From: Desulfobulbaceae bacterium BRH_c16a
GTDB lineage: Bacteria; Desulfobacterota; Desulfobulbia; Desulfobulbales; Desulfocapsaceae
Direction of reading: 5' to 3'
DNA: 64,000 bases
Assembly (NCBI GenBank): GCA_000961725.1
Contig: LADS01000058.1
Location: 124,001 to 188,000 of the forward strand
Shown in pieces: positions 29,295 to 37,746 of this stretch; positions within the stretch are counted from its first letter, which is position 1; each line of letters opens with the position of its first letter. The notes under the pieces are model-generated. The model was given only the letters and a program-made list of their open reading frames with translations, was not told the origin of the DNA and made no database searches. The translations under genes were made by a program, and so were the position numbers.

Positions 29295-29631
29295 ACGAGA
29301 ATGGGAATTCTATCTGGATGACATGATCAAATTTTGCAAAAAAGTATTATCCTATACCGAACAACTGGATCAAAAAGGATTTGAAACTGACGAGAAATCA
29401 TACGACGCAACATTAAGAAAACTGGAATTGCTGGGAGAGGCTGCAACACATATCCCGGATGCAATTCGTGAATCTTCTTCTTCAATCCCCTGGCGTCAGG
29501 TTGTGGCAACTCGAAACCGACTGATTCATGGGTATCTGGGAATTGACAATGATATCCTCTGGAGCATTATCCAAGAAGATATTCCGGTGTTGTTGCAAGA
29601 GTTGGAAAAGTTGAAAGGGGAAAGGAGTTGA
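29287..29631 (+). CDS. hepT: HEPN (DUF86) toxin of an intact MNT-HEPN pair
   Basis: 114 aa. RNRLIHGYLGID is the RNase motif Rx4-6H followed by the Tyr that MntA modifies. LRKLELLGEAATHIPDAIR is the core helix. The start overlaps mntA by 8 nt. This is the only complete MNT-HEPN pair in the array. Confidence 0.87.
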   Translation: MSEREWEFYLDDMIKFCKKVLSYTEQLDQKGFETDEKSYDATLRKLELLGEAATHIPDAIRESSSSIPWRQVVATRNRLIHGYLGIDNDILWSIIQEDIPVLLQELEKLKGERS

Positions 29632-29710
29632 ACGGCATCGATCTGCTGCTGCAAAACGATATCCGCGTTAATCTGAAAAACTTCACCATCAAGGCCAACA
29701 TTCAAAAGAC

Positions 29711-30078
29711 GTTGGGCTTCACAGCCCAACCTACCGATTTCCCCGGCGACAAAACCATCCGGGTAACATTAAAGTAACGATGCTCTTCGGAGTAGGTTGG
29801 GCTGCAAAGCCCAACGTTTTTATTGGAACATACGGATCGGTAATCCCGGTGACACCCTTCACCTTGCCGGCGCGCGCCTTGGCATAAAGTCCTTTCCGGT
29901 CGCGTTGTTCGCACACTTCGAGCGGTGTCGCCACATACACTCCAATATAACCGACAACAACATTCAAAAAACGTTGGGCTTCACAGCCCAACCTACCGAT
30001 TTCCCCGGCGACAAAACCAATCCGGGTGACATTCAAATTACGATGCTCTTCGGAGTAGGTTGGGCTGTGAAGCCCAAC
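29711..30078. repeat. second cluster of GTTGGGCT palindromes
   Basis: Copies at 29711-29730, 29796-29815, 29973-29992 and 30059-30078, in the same order and with the same intervening cysC pieces as in the 26.4-kb cluster. The block was therefore duplicated after the palindromes had entered the gene. Confidence 0.8.
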
Positions 30079-30262
30079 GTTTTTATTGGGTTATGGGGTT
30101 TTCTTGAATGTTGTTAGAGGGTAAGGTGGGGATTGGTGGGTGCGGCCGGTCGCACATTTCCATAAACTTCACCAGCAAAACCTTTGCAATAGTCGATTTG
30201 CCGGAGCCGGACAAGCCGGTCATAAAGATGGTGAAGCGCCGCGAAGACAAATCGATTGCCGC
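29736..30262 (-). pseudogene. sat-cysC fragments, second block
   Basis: Contains cysC pieces between palindromes and, from about 30143, the P-loop part (translating to MTGLSGSGKSTIAKVL on the minus strand). It then jumps to GAAGACAAATCGATTGCCGCA, which belongs to the 5' end of sat (34361-34380). It is an internally deleted gene copy. Confidence 0.7.
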
Positions 30263-30361
30263 AAGCGCACGGGAAATGAAAATTGCAGAGAGCTTTTGCT
30301 TCGCTTATTGAAGATACCGGAAAAGCCGAAGAGAGGGAGAAAGCGAACAACAGTTTGAGTA

Positions 30362-30470
30362 AACTCCAACCTGACGGCGGTGGTGGCTTTTAATGCCCAG
30401 CAATGTGTCGAAAAATGTCTGAAGGCTCTTCTTGATTCGCCGGAAAAAGGTAGACCTTAAGGGTGAGGTG
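30362..30470 (+). pseudogene. HEPN core remnant
   Basis: One frame reads LTAVVAFNAQQCVEKCLKALLDSPEKG, which resembles the QQ-EK-KA-L core helix of HEPN proteins. Neither end is preserved. I see nothing else in 30263-30617. Confidence 0.4.
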
Positions 30471-30617
30471 GATGAGGCTGGTTTTGAAGCAGCTAGGTAC
30501 CTCAGCTTTACGAGTGGCCTCAAAAGCCAACGGAAGAATGACCCCTTCGTGAGAAATTGTCCTTGTTAATCGTTTTTGCAATTGTTACGGTAGTATGATT
30601 ACTGGAGGATATCAAAT

Positions 30618-30851
30618 ATGGAAATAAATGTTAAGGAAGCAAAATCGAAGATGGGCTCGCTTCTAGATCGATCCCAGAAGGGCGAAGAAGTAGTGATCAT
30701 GCGACGTGGAAGACGGATTGCCCGGCTTGTCCCTGTTAGTAGTACTGATAAGAGGCTTCCGGATCTGAAGGATTTTCGTGATTCCATCACGGTCAAAGGA
30801 GACACCCTCAGCAATACTGTCATACAAGGGCGTAATGAGGAACGATATTAA
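30618..30851 (+). CDS. Phd/YefM-type antitoxin
   Basis: 77 aa. MEINVKEAKSKMGSLLDRSQKGEEVVIMRRGRRIARLVP is the N-terminal DNA-binding fold of Phd/YefM antitoxins. The C-terminus (ITVKGDTLSNTVIQGRNEERY) would wrap the toxin. GGAGGATATCAAAT precedes the ATG. It overlaps the PIN toxin gene (TAATG), and such pairs usually autoregulate through the antitoxin. Confidence 0.87.
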   Translation: MEINVKEAKSKMGSLLDRSQKGEEVVIMRRGRRIARLVPVSSTDKRLPDLKDFRDSITVKGDTLSNTVIQGRNEERY

Positions 30852-31276
30852 TGGTATATGTTGATACGAGCGTTCTTGTGGCCTATTATTGCCCTGAAGC
30901 TTCGAGTGTGGCTGTTCAGGAATTTCTCATTGAGCACCCTAAGCCTGCGATCAGTTCGTTAACCGAGGTTGAGTTGTTTTCTGCCGTAGCACGGAAAGTA
31001 CGGATGAACGAGTTGGACCAGCTCGATGGAAATCGGATTATATCAAGATTCTTATCTCATCTGGATGCAGATTTTTTTACATTCATCTCAGTAGACAGCA
31101 GGCATTGGCGACTCGCCAGAAGTTATATCGGCCTGTTCAATACTCCTTTGCGGACTCTGGACGCACTTCATCTTGCAATTGCCTCATTAGAAGAATTTGA
31201 GTTGGTTACCTCCGACCAGCAACTTGTGCAGGCAGCGACTGTTTTGGGAGTAAAAATCCGCACGCTCAATCGGTAA
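30851..31276 (+). CDS. vapC: VapC-type PIN-domain toxin
   Basis: 141 aa PIN RNase. Acidic residues are in place: Asp in VYVDTSVLVAYY, Glu in SSLTEVELFSAV, Asp in LRTLDALHLAIA and Asp in ELVTSDQQLV. It is coupled to the antitoxin by a 1-nt overlap. The module appears intact. Confidence 0.88.
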   Translation: MVYVDTSVLVAYYCPEASSVAVQEFLIEHPKPAISSLTEVELFSAVARKVRMNELDQLDGNRIISRFLSHLDADFFTFISVDSRHWRLARSYIGLFNTPLRTLDALHLAIASLEEFELVTSDQQLVQAATVLGVKIRTLNR

Positions 31277-31335
31277 TTTGCTGTCTTTGAGGAGATTAGG
31301 GTCAGGAATCGAAGATATTAACTTTCCAATGGCCA

Positions 31336-31745
31336 ATCGAGATTGCCGGGATGGCTGAGATCGGCCACCGGCTGGAGAAAGACGGCCGCGCCGATTTCCT
31401 TTGCGGTGGTGAACACCATCTCCCGGTGGGCGCAATGCAGGTACTCGTCGGTATGAAATCCCAGCACTCGCCGCCAGCCGTTCATGGTAAAGGAGCGGGC
31501 TGTCTCAGAAGGGCTCAGCCGCAGATGCTGGAAGTCGTAATGGATCGGCAGGCTCACTCCCTCCAGTCTGCCGCCGATATACCAGGCCCCGACCCGATCA
31601 TACAGCTGCATGACGCAGGGATGGACGCACGGATCATCCGTGCCGTAGACAGACTTCGCCTCTTTCTGCTTGTCCGGCTTCCAGATATCCTCAACAGTCA
31701 AGGTGGTCAGCAGAAACCCTTCTGCCCCAAATATCCGCCGAGCTG
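31336..31745 (-). pseudogene. fragment of the sat (ATP sulfurylase) region
   Basis: Nearly identical to 33770-34160 of the intact gene; the 143-codon track ORF covers it. It includes the altered site GFHTDEYLHCAHRE, so that change predates this copy. Both ends are cut without start or stop context. The remaining 31746-32031 holds the leader of the 600-bp repeat and no gene. Confidence 0.75.
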
Positions 31746-31803
31746 TCAAGCATTCAATAATAATTTCAGCACTTTAACATCTTCTGCCATCTCCAGGCAA
31801 CTC

Positions 31804-32405
31804 TTGTCTTAACTTGTCAACTTCTAGGCCTGGCCCCGTTTTATGATTTTATAAGTTATGCTTTCTCATAGTTGCATGGTAAATTAAAAATAAACGTGGT
31901 CAATCTAGTCACAACACAGGAAATTGATTTCTTGTTTTTCACTCCTCAAGTACCACCTCACAACCACTTCCACGGGGATGTGTGGGTACCAAAAAGGCGG
32001 ACATCGACGATCCCCGAAAGGAGACGGTTTATGGACAGACTTATAGAAGAACACCGTGAAGAGATTAAGCGGCTTGCCCTCTTACGCGGCGCCCGCCGGG
32101 TGAGAGTATTCGGTTCGCGGGCTCGTGGCGATGCCGGTCCTGAAAGTGACGTGGATATCCTTATTGATCTTGAAAAAGGCCGTTCAGCCTTGGCGCTGGG
32201 GGGACTTCTGATGGACCTTCAGGATCTTTTGGGTAAGAAGGTGGAGGTGGTGACGCCGGCTGCCTTGCATCCGAGAATTCGCGACCGCATTCTTGGGCAG
32301 GCTGTTGATATATGACTCTCTCCGAACGTGATCAGGTATATGTTGAGCGCATGCTGGAGTGTATCGAACGCGTCGAGCGATTCGTAGGCCAAGACCGTAA
32401 TTTTT
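31804..32405 (+). repeat. 600-bp direct repeat, copy 2
   Basis: Matches 28207-28808 with few differences (for example GGGGATGTG for GGGTATGTG and ACGG inserted before the start codon). Confidence 0.85.
32032..32315 (+). CDS. MNT-type nucleotidyltransferase (duplicate copy 2)
   Basis: 94 aa with GAAAGGAGACGGTTT-ATG. Same protein as at 28434 (FGSRARGDAGPESDVDILIDL). It overlaps the following HEPN pseudogene at ATGA. A longer upstream start in the track lies in the shared leader and has no ribosome site. Confidence 0.78.
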
Positions 32406-32651
32406 CATGCAGTCGGGCTTGGTGCAGGATGCGGTGGTGCGTAACCTGCAGACTCTGTCCGAATCCAGCCAACGGTTGTCCGAGGAGGCCAAGAAACCCA
32501 GGCCGGTATAGATTGGCGGGCGATCGCCGGTTTTCGCAATGTGCTCGTCCATGACTACCTGGGCCTTGATCTCGAAACGATCTGGCTGGTGATCGAGCAC
32601 GACCTTCCGTCGTTAAGAGACGCTCTCGAAGCTATACAATCTGGCTGGTAA
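32312..32651 (+). pseudogene. frameshifted HEPN (DUF86) toxin gene
   Basis: Starts MTLSERDQVYVERMLECIERVERFVGQDRN. It changes frame at the T-run near 32405 (MQSGLVQDAVVRNLQTLSESSQRLSEEAK) and again near 32507 (IDWRAIAGFRNVLVHDYLGLDLETIWLVIEHDLPSLRDALEAIQSGW, stop at 32651). All parts of a HEPN toxin, including RNVLVH, are present but in three frames. Confidence 0.75.
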
Positions 32652-32678
32652 GGTCGAGGCTGGTCGAAGTACAGACAC

Positions 32679-32746
32679 GTAGGTTGGCGCTGAACGAAAT
32701 GAAGCCCAACATCCCAAGTGGAGTAGGTTGGGCTGCAAAGCCCAAC
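32679..32746. repeat. palindromes directly 3' of sat-cysC
   Basis: A long variant GTAGGTTGGCGCTGAACGAAATGAAGCCCAACAT (32679-32712) and a standard GTTGGGCTGCAAAGCCCAAC (32727-32746) lie 13-80 nt behind the sat-cysC stop. This is the likely source context of the palindrome-cysC mosaics. Confidence 0.7.
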
Positions 32747-32758
32747 GTTTTTGAGTTT

Positions 32759-34456
32759 TTAAACAATATACCCCTCCTGCGCCAAATACAGCAAAATCTC
32801 CTGCACCGCCTCCATCGGCGTATTTTTTGATGTATCGATAGTCAACTCCGGATTCGACGGCGGAACATAGGGATCGGTAATCCCGGTGACACCCTTCACC
32901 TTGCCGGCGCGGGCCTTGGCATAGAGTCCTTTCCGGTCGCGTTGTTCGCACACTTCGAGCGGAGTCGCCACATACACTTCAATATAACCGCCATAGCGGG
33001 AAATCAACTGGCGATTGGCCTGACGCGACTCTTCGTAGGGGGCGATCGGAGCACAGAGGGCGATACCGCCGTTCTTGGTTATTTCCCCGGCGACAAAACC
33101 AATCCGGGTGACATTCAGGTTACGATGCTCTTCGGAAAAGGTCAGCTCCGACGACAGATTTTTCCGGACAATATCCCCGTCCAGAAGAGTCACCGGCCGG
33201 TCGCACATTTCCATAAACTTCACCAGCAAAACCTTTGCGATAGTCGATTTGCCGGAGCCGGACAAGCCGGTCATAAAGATGGTGAAGCCCTGTTTCGACC
33301 GGGGCGGAAACGAGCATCGCAGCTGATCGACAACTTCCGGGTAGGAGAACCATGTCGGGATATCTTCGCCATGGATCAGACGACGCCGCAATTCACACGA
33401 AGAAATTGTGGCGACATCTTCTTCGTCCGCCTGAGTCAGCACGACATATTTTTTCAACTTCTGGTGATAGCCCATTTCGCGCTGGGGGACCATGACGATA
33501 CCGGTCTTCCCGGCATATTCGGCAACCAGCTCCTGGGCCAGGCCTCTCGGATAAAAACGATCCTCTTTTTCGCTTCCGGCAAGAGGATCGGCGTGATCGT
33601 CCGCCACTATAAAATGGCTGCAACCAAAGTTCTTGCGGATGATGGCCTGCCAGAGCGCTTCCTTCGGACCGGCCTTCCGGCAGGCGAAAGGGGTAAGCCC
33701 CAGTTTGATCATATTGGCCGGAAATTTATCGGTAAAAGCCTGATAACAGCGGATCTGGGTGTAGTAATCGAGATTGCCGGGATGGCTGAGATCGGCCACC
33801 GGCTGAAGAAAGACCGCCGCGCCGATTTCTTTTGCGGTGGTGAACACCATCTCCCGGTGGGCGCAATGCAGGTACTCGTCGGTATGAAATCCCAGCACTC
33901 GCCGCCAGCCGTTCATGGTAAAGGAGCGGGCTGTCTCCGAAGGGCTCAGCCGCAGATGCTGGAAGTCGTAATGGATCGGCAGGCTCACTCCCTCCAGTCT
34001 GCCGCCGATATACCAGGCCCCGACCCGATCATACAGCTGCATGACGCCGGGATGGACGCTCGGATCATCCGTGCCGTAGACAGACTTCGCCTCTTTCTGC
34101 TTATCCGGCTGCCAGATATCCTCAACAGTCAAGATGGCCAGCAGAAACCCTTCCTGATCGTTCAGGGCCAAGCGCTCACCAATTTTCAGCCTGCCTGCAG
34201 TCTTCTCGCTCACATCCAGGAAAATCGGAATGGGCCAGACAGTGCCGTTGGCCAGATGCATGGTGTCGATAACGGCATCATAGTCCTTCTGCCCCAGATA
34301 TCCGCCGAGCGGAAAAAGGCCACGATTCACCAGCAACTCAAAATCGCACAACTGTCGTGAAGACAAATCGATTGCCGCACATTCCGCCGCCTCGGCCCGT
34401 AATGCCTCGACACGCCTGAAATGAACGATTAAACTCTCTGAGTAATCCATTAACAT
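32759..34456 (-). CDS. bifunctional Sat-CysC (ATP sulfurylase / APS kinase)
   Basis: 565 aa. The N-terminal ATP-sulfurylase domain would make APS from sulfate and ATP; the C-terminal APS kinase would make PAPS. CysC is complete: P-loop MTGLSGSGKSTIA (about 395), LLDGDIVRKNLS, RIGFVAGEI and [12 protein letters not shown]. The sulfurylase site is not: where the family has (Q/H)TRNxxHRxH, this protein has GFHTDEYLHCAHRE, losing the Arg and Asn that bind ATP and sulfate. It may be only an APS kinase in practice. It is separate from dissimilatory sulfate genes. The polysaccharide locus downstream encodes a sulfotransferase-like protein that would need PAPS. Confidence 0.88.
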   Translation of the reverse strand: MLMDYSESLIVHFRRVEALRAEAAECAAIDLSSRQLCDFELLVNRGLFPLGGYLGQKDYDAVIDTMHLANGTVWPIPIFLDVSEKTAGRLKIGERLALNDQEGFLLAILTVEDIWQPDKQKEAKSVYGTDDPSVHPGVMQLYDRVGAWYIGGRLEGVSLPIHYDFQHLRLSPSETARSFTMNGWRRVLGFHTDEYLHCAHREMVFTTAKEIGAAVFLQPVADLSHPGNLDYYTQIRCYQAFTDKFPANMIKLGLTPFACRKAGPKEALWQAIIRKNFGCSHFIVADDHADPLAGSEKEDRFYPRGLAQELVAEYAGKTGIVMVPQREMGYHQKLKKYVVLTQADEEDVATISSCELRRRLIHGEDIPTWFSYPEVVDQLRCSFPPRSKQGFTIFMTGLSGSGKSTIAKVLLVKFMEMCDRPVTLLDGDIVRKNLSSELTFSEEHRNLNVTRIGFVAGEITKNGGIALCAPIAPYEESRQANRQLISRYGGYIEVYVATPLEVCEQRDRKGLYAKARAGKVKGVTGITDPYVPPSNPELTIDTSKNTPMEAVQEILLYLAQEGYIV

Positions 34457-34557
34457 ATTCCCGCCGCCAAGTTTGTGGTATGTTTCAAGTGTTGTTTTAG
34501 TAGCTGGCCAAAGCCAGCAGCCACATTAACCTCATTAGCCGGTTCCCGGCAACTACA

Positions 34558-35205
34558 TTGTCCGTGTTCGCCAACGCCACAAAATTAAAAAAAATCATGA
34601 TTGGTCTTGCAGGATGTATTGTCTGTGTGCTTCTGCTGCAGGCAGCGTTCTTTGTAAGGATATGGAATTCGTCCTCATCCTTACATAAAGCAGATCTTAT
34701 CGTCGTTTTCCCTGGCGATCAAGAACGTATAGTTGAAGGACATGCACTGGCAAAGGCCGGATATGCCGACAACCTGTTGGTTATCGGCCAGACGGAAAAG
34801 AGCTTTGCTAAGCTGGTGCAGAAATTAGGCGCCTTGCCGGCCGTCAACCTGTTACCAAATAGCAAAAGCAGATCAACTTTTGAAGACGTCAATATTGCCA
34901 GACAGATTATCTTCGAGAAGCGGTTGAAATCCGTTATCCTGGTGACTTCATCCTACCATATGCCCCGTGTCCTCTTTTTATTAAAAGCCTCTTTATTGGA
35001 CGCTGACTTCAAAGTAGATCTGCAGTATTATCCCGTCAGAATTCGAGACCACTCCAAGGCTAAGCGGCTTTATTTTAATGAACTGATCAAGTTCTGGGGA
35101 AGCACGGTAGAAATGATCGGTTGCAGGATAACTGATTCACTTCTTCTCGATTCGCCTTTTTACATCCAAGTCAGAAGCTTTGTTAAAAGTAGACTTCTTT
35201 TCTAG
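34558..35205 (+). CDS. YdcF/DUF218-family membrane-anchored protein
   Basis: 215 aa. One N-terminal transmembrane anchor (IMIGLAGCIVCVLLLQAAFFV), then a DUF218 domain: LIVVFPGDQERIVEGHALAKAGYADNLLV, SRSTFEDVNIARQII and VILVTSSYHMPRVLFLL. These proteins act at the envelope in polysaccharide or peptidoglycan-precursor metabolism. The start is TTG in the track; the ATG at 34597 is an alternative that would shorten the cytoplasmic tail. Confidence 0.8.
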   Translation: MSVFANATKLKKIMIGLAGCIVCVLLLQAAFFVRIWNSSSSLHKADLIVVFPGDQERIVEGHALAKAGYADNLLVIGQTEKSFAKLVQKLGALPAVNLLPNSKSRSTFEDVNIARQIIFEKRLKSVILVTSSYHMPRVLFLLKASLLDADFKVDLQYYPVRIRDHSKAKRLYFNELIKFWGSTVEMIGCRITDSLLLDSPFYIQVRSFVKSRLLF

Positions 35206-35722
35206 ATGTGAGATTTAATCATAAGAGTTTAAGCAATGAGGAGTCTTCAAAGAGGCAGGTAATTTATTGAAAAATACGATCAGGCATCAAGCGGATTCAG
35301 CAGTTTATGCGAATCGCTGAGGCAAAGGAACCTCTGTTGAAATTGTCGGCACTTTCTTCAAAGTGACCCTTTACCCGATACAAGTGAAAACAATTTTGAA
35401 ATACCTTAACGAGGATGGCGTTACGTTTATGAAATCAGAATTACCAAAATAGGTTTTGGGTTACATGACAACGTCATTTTTTATCTATTTGGTTGTTTGG
35501 CTCTCCATTTAATCAAAATGATGCATGTCAATATAGGTAATTTATTCGTTCAAAACGGCATGTAAGAAGTTATGTCTCCATATAAGGCACTCACCCCTTT
35601 TTGTCACGTGTTAAAAAGTTATTATGGATTGGTTTTTGCAGGATTTTGTGTTATTAGAAATAGCCAGGGGAGACTATTCGCGGGAACGAATTCAAAAAAG
35701 TATTGGAAGGGGGATTAGTGCT
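35206..35722. other. 517-nt gap before the RiPP precursor
   Basis: AT-rich. It holds only short open frames and no recognisable gene or strong terminator. The promoter of the downstream RiPP operon is expected in the last 150 nt, but I cannot place it with confidence. Confidence 0.3.
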
Positions 35723-35905
35723 ATGGATTCAAGAAAACATATTTGGGAAAAGCCTGAACTGATAATTATCGCCAGGGCTAATCCAGAGGAAGCTGTTTTG
35801 GCTGCGTGCTCGGGTTTGCGGCAAACTGCTGCCAACGTTAAACACGCTGACTGTACTATAGGAGCCAGTACTTGCGACCTCTGTGAAACACCAACAACAA
35901 GCTGA
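35723..35905 (+). CDS. candidate RiPP precursor peptide (PEEAVLxxC leader)
   Basis: 60 aa from the ATG at 35723 with GGAAGGGGGA 9 nt upstream; the longer track start lacks a ribosome site. The leader-like half is MDSRKHIWEKPELIIIARANPEEAVLAAC. The C-terminal half is rich in Cys, Thr, Ser and Ala (HADCTIGASTCDLCETPTTS) with Cys at 29, 44, 51 and 54. A PqqD-like protein and three radical SAM/SPASM enzymes follow on the same strand, the usual setting of a radical-SAM-modified peptide (thioether or other C-centred links). The modification is not known. Confidence 0.72.
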   Translation: MDSRKHIWEKPELIIIARANPEEAVLAACSGLRQTAANVKHADCTIGASTCDLCETPTTS

Positions 35906-35913
35906 AAAACAAC

Positions 35914-35934
35914 ACAGGATTCTCCTGATTTTTT
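35914..35934 (+). terminator. attenuator-like hairpin after the precursor gene
   Basis: CAGGA-TTC-TCCTG followed by ATTTTTTAG, 8 nt after the precursor stop. A weak terminator here would let the peptide be made in excess over its enzymes. Confidence 0.45.
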
Positions 35935-36102
35935 AGCGGAAAAAAGTACGGCTGAAGGAGAACACATTACCCCATTCTCCTCGACAGAAAAGAGAGATTC
36001 CTTTTTGCGGCATCACGGCAGGGAAGTTTGCTGTCCGCTCTTTACCGGCTCCATGGCATCACCGGCAACGGAAGAGACCATGGAGTATCTGCCTACAAAA
36101 TA

Positions 36103-36450
36103 ATGAAAAATGCTGAGCGAAACACTATCCACAAGGAGCCACCATTGGGAGCAATAACCCTGTCCGATGTTTTTATACCCTCAGAAAATATAGTAGCCCG
36201 CAATATTGCCGGAGAGACCATCATCGTTCCAATTACATCAGGTGTAGGTGATCTGGAGGATGATCTCTACTGTTTAAATGCTACAGGACAGAAGATATGG
36301 GATCTGTTTAACGGGTCCACGAGCCTTGTGCAGATTATCGATCTTCTTGAAGCTGATTACGACACCACCCGGCAGGAAATTGAGGAGGACGTCAGAGGTC
36401 TGATAGCCGAACTGGCGAAGAGAAACATTATCACTAAATTGCAACAGTAA
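36103..36450 (+). CDS. PqqD-like RiPP recognition element
   Basis: 115 aa from MKNAERNTIHKEPP. The C-terminal two thirds form the PqqD winged-helix fold: DDLYCLNATGQKIWDLFNGSTSLVQIIDLL and ISRQ-like ending EIEEDVRGLIAELAKRNIIT. It would bind the precursor leader and present it to the radical SAM enzymes. The ATG overlaps (TAATG) a short upstream frame MASPATEETMEYLPTK, suggesting coupled translation. The earlier track start at 36028 is less likely. Confidence 0.8.
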   Translation: MKNAERNTIHKEPPLGAITLSDVFIPSENIVARNIAGETIIVPITSGVGDLEDDLYCLNATGQKIWDLFNGSTSLVQIIDLLEADYDTTRQEIEEDVRGLIAELAKRNIITKLQQ

Positions 36451-36559
36451 GCATGCCCATCACAAAAGAGATCGTCAAAGCTCAGTCCCATGCTTTTCCC
36501 AGGGGGCGAGGCCCTCGTTGTGCTGGTAGCTGAAAAATCCGGCAATCCCCCGTTCTCTA

Positions 36560-37675
36560 ATGAAAAAACCACCAGTAACAATCATCCCCATCCAGGAAAG
36601 CTGCCTCAGCACAGTTGCCCATCTGCCCGACACCTTAATCTCTTTAACCATTGAGCTGACTGCGCGTTGCAACAATAGCTGCAGGCATTGCTACAACAAT
36701 TTGCCGCCCAACGCCAAAGAAGCCCAAGAAAAAGAGCTGAGCCTTGATGAAATTAAAGCGATAATAGAGCAGGCTCTGCCGAAAGGGTTACTCTGGGTCC
36801 TGTTGACGGGAGGTGAACCACTGCTCCGAAAGGACTTTGCCGATATCTTTATCTACCTCAAGAAAAAAGGCTTGCTGGTTTCTGTATTTTCCAACGCTAC
36901 CTTGATAACCAACGAGCATATTCGTCTTTTTAAGAAGTTTCCACCGAGGGATCTTGAAATCACAGTGTATGGCGCAACCCCCACGACGTATAATGCCGTT
37001 ACCCGCACCGCAGGCAATTATGATAAATTCATCCAAAGTATTGAACTGTTATCTGAATACAATGTCCCCTTCAGGTTAAAAACCATGGCCCTCGCCACCA
37101 ACTACCATGAGTTTTCTGCAATCAGGGAATTCTGTCAGAATTATACCAAAGACTACTTTTATTTTGATTTTCAGCTTCATCTTCGCCCGGACGGTGACCC
37201 CGGCAAAAATAAAACTATTACAAAAGAAAGGCTCTCTCCAGAAAAAATAATAGAACTGGAGTGGAACGACCCTGCCAGATCGAAGGCCCTTGAAAAAGAG
37301 TGCAGTACTCTTATACAACCTGATTTTCTCAATAACCGGGGCAATAGCTTGTTTCGCTGCGGGGTCGGTAGAGGCAGTGCCTTTGTAAGTTGCGATGGCA
37401 CACTGCGGCTTTGCCAGTCTCTTTGTCATGAAGAGTATACCTGCAACCTGCGCAACCGTTCACTCATAGAGGCATGGGAGGAGTTGAGGTCAAAAACACG
37501 CACAGCTGTTTCCGATAGCCGCGAGTTTCTCGAGGACTGCAACCGATGTCAGTACATCAATTTGTGTATGTGGTGCCCGGCCCTGGCTCATCTTGAAACG
37601 GGGAGGCTGGATGCCCGAATTGATACTTTCTGCAGACTGGCAAAAGCGCGAGCCGCAAAATTGACCGGGGAATGA
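36560..37675 (+). CDS. radical SAM/SPASM peptide-modifying enzyme 1
   Basis: 371 aa. Radical SAM motif CNNSCRHC (about residues 37-44), LLTGGEPLLRKDF and ITVYGATPTTYNAVTR. The C-terminal SPASM region has CGVGRGSAFVSCDGTLRLCQSLC and CNRCQYINLCMWCPA, giving enough Cys for two auxiliary [4Fe-4S] clusters. It follows the PqqD-like gene by 109 nt. Its closest match in the window is enzyme 3. Confidence 0.9.
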   Translation: MKKPPVTIIPIQESCLSTVAHLPDTLISLTIELTARCNNSCRHCYNNLPPNAKEAQEKELSLDEIKAIIEQALPKGLLWVLLTGGEPLLRKDFADIFIYLKKKGLLVSVFSNATLITNEHIRLFKKFPPRDLEITVYGATPTTYNAVTRTAGNYDKFIQSIELLSEYNVPFRLKTMALATNYHEFSAIREFCQNYTKDYFYFDFQLHLRPDGDPGKNKTITKERLSPEKIIELEWNDPARSKALEKECSTLIQPDFLNNRGNSLFRCGVGRGSAFVSCDGTLRLCQSLCHEEYTCNLRNRSLIEAWEELRSKTRTAVSDSREFLEDCNRCQYINLCMWCPALAHLETGRLDARIDTFCRLAKARAAKLTGE

Positions 37676-37746
37676 TTACGGGCTCGCTTCCAGCAACCTT
37701 TTTTCATAATTCTCTGTACACATCGGGGTTTAACTAACAATCGATA

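Noticed and set aside
32942-34360. 472-aa plus-strand ORF opposite sat-cysC
   Set aside because: Antisense of the sat-cysC gene; the same false frame recurs in the sat fragment at 31351.
35903-36103. TGA of the RiPP precursor as a selenocysteine codon (open frame continues 66 codons)
   Set aside because: The following hairpin has a TTC loop and a T-run, so it looks like an attenuator, not a SECIS. The downstream residues show no cysteine alignment, unlike the four Hdr/Mvh genes.
36453-36533. 26-codon frame MPITKEIVKAQSHAF... after the PqqD-like gene as a second precursor
   Set aside because: No ribosome site, no leader motif shared with the 35723 peptide, and partial overlap with the region just before the next gene.
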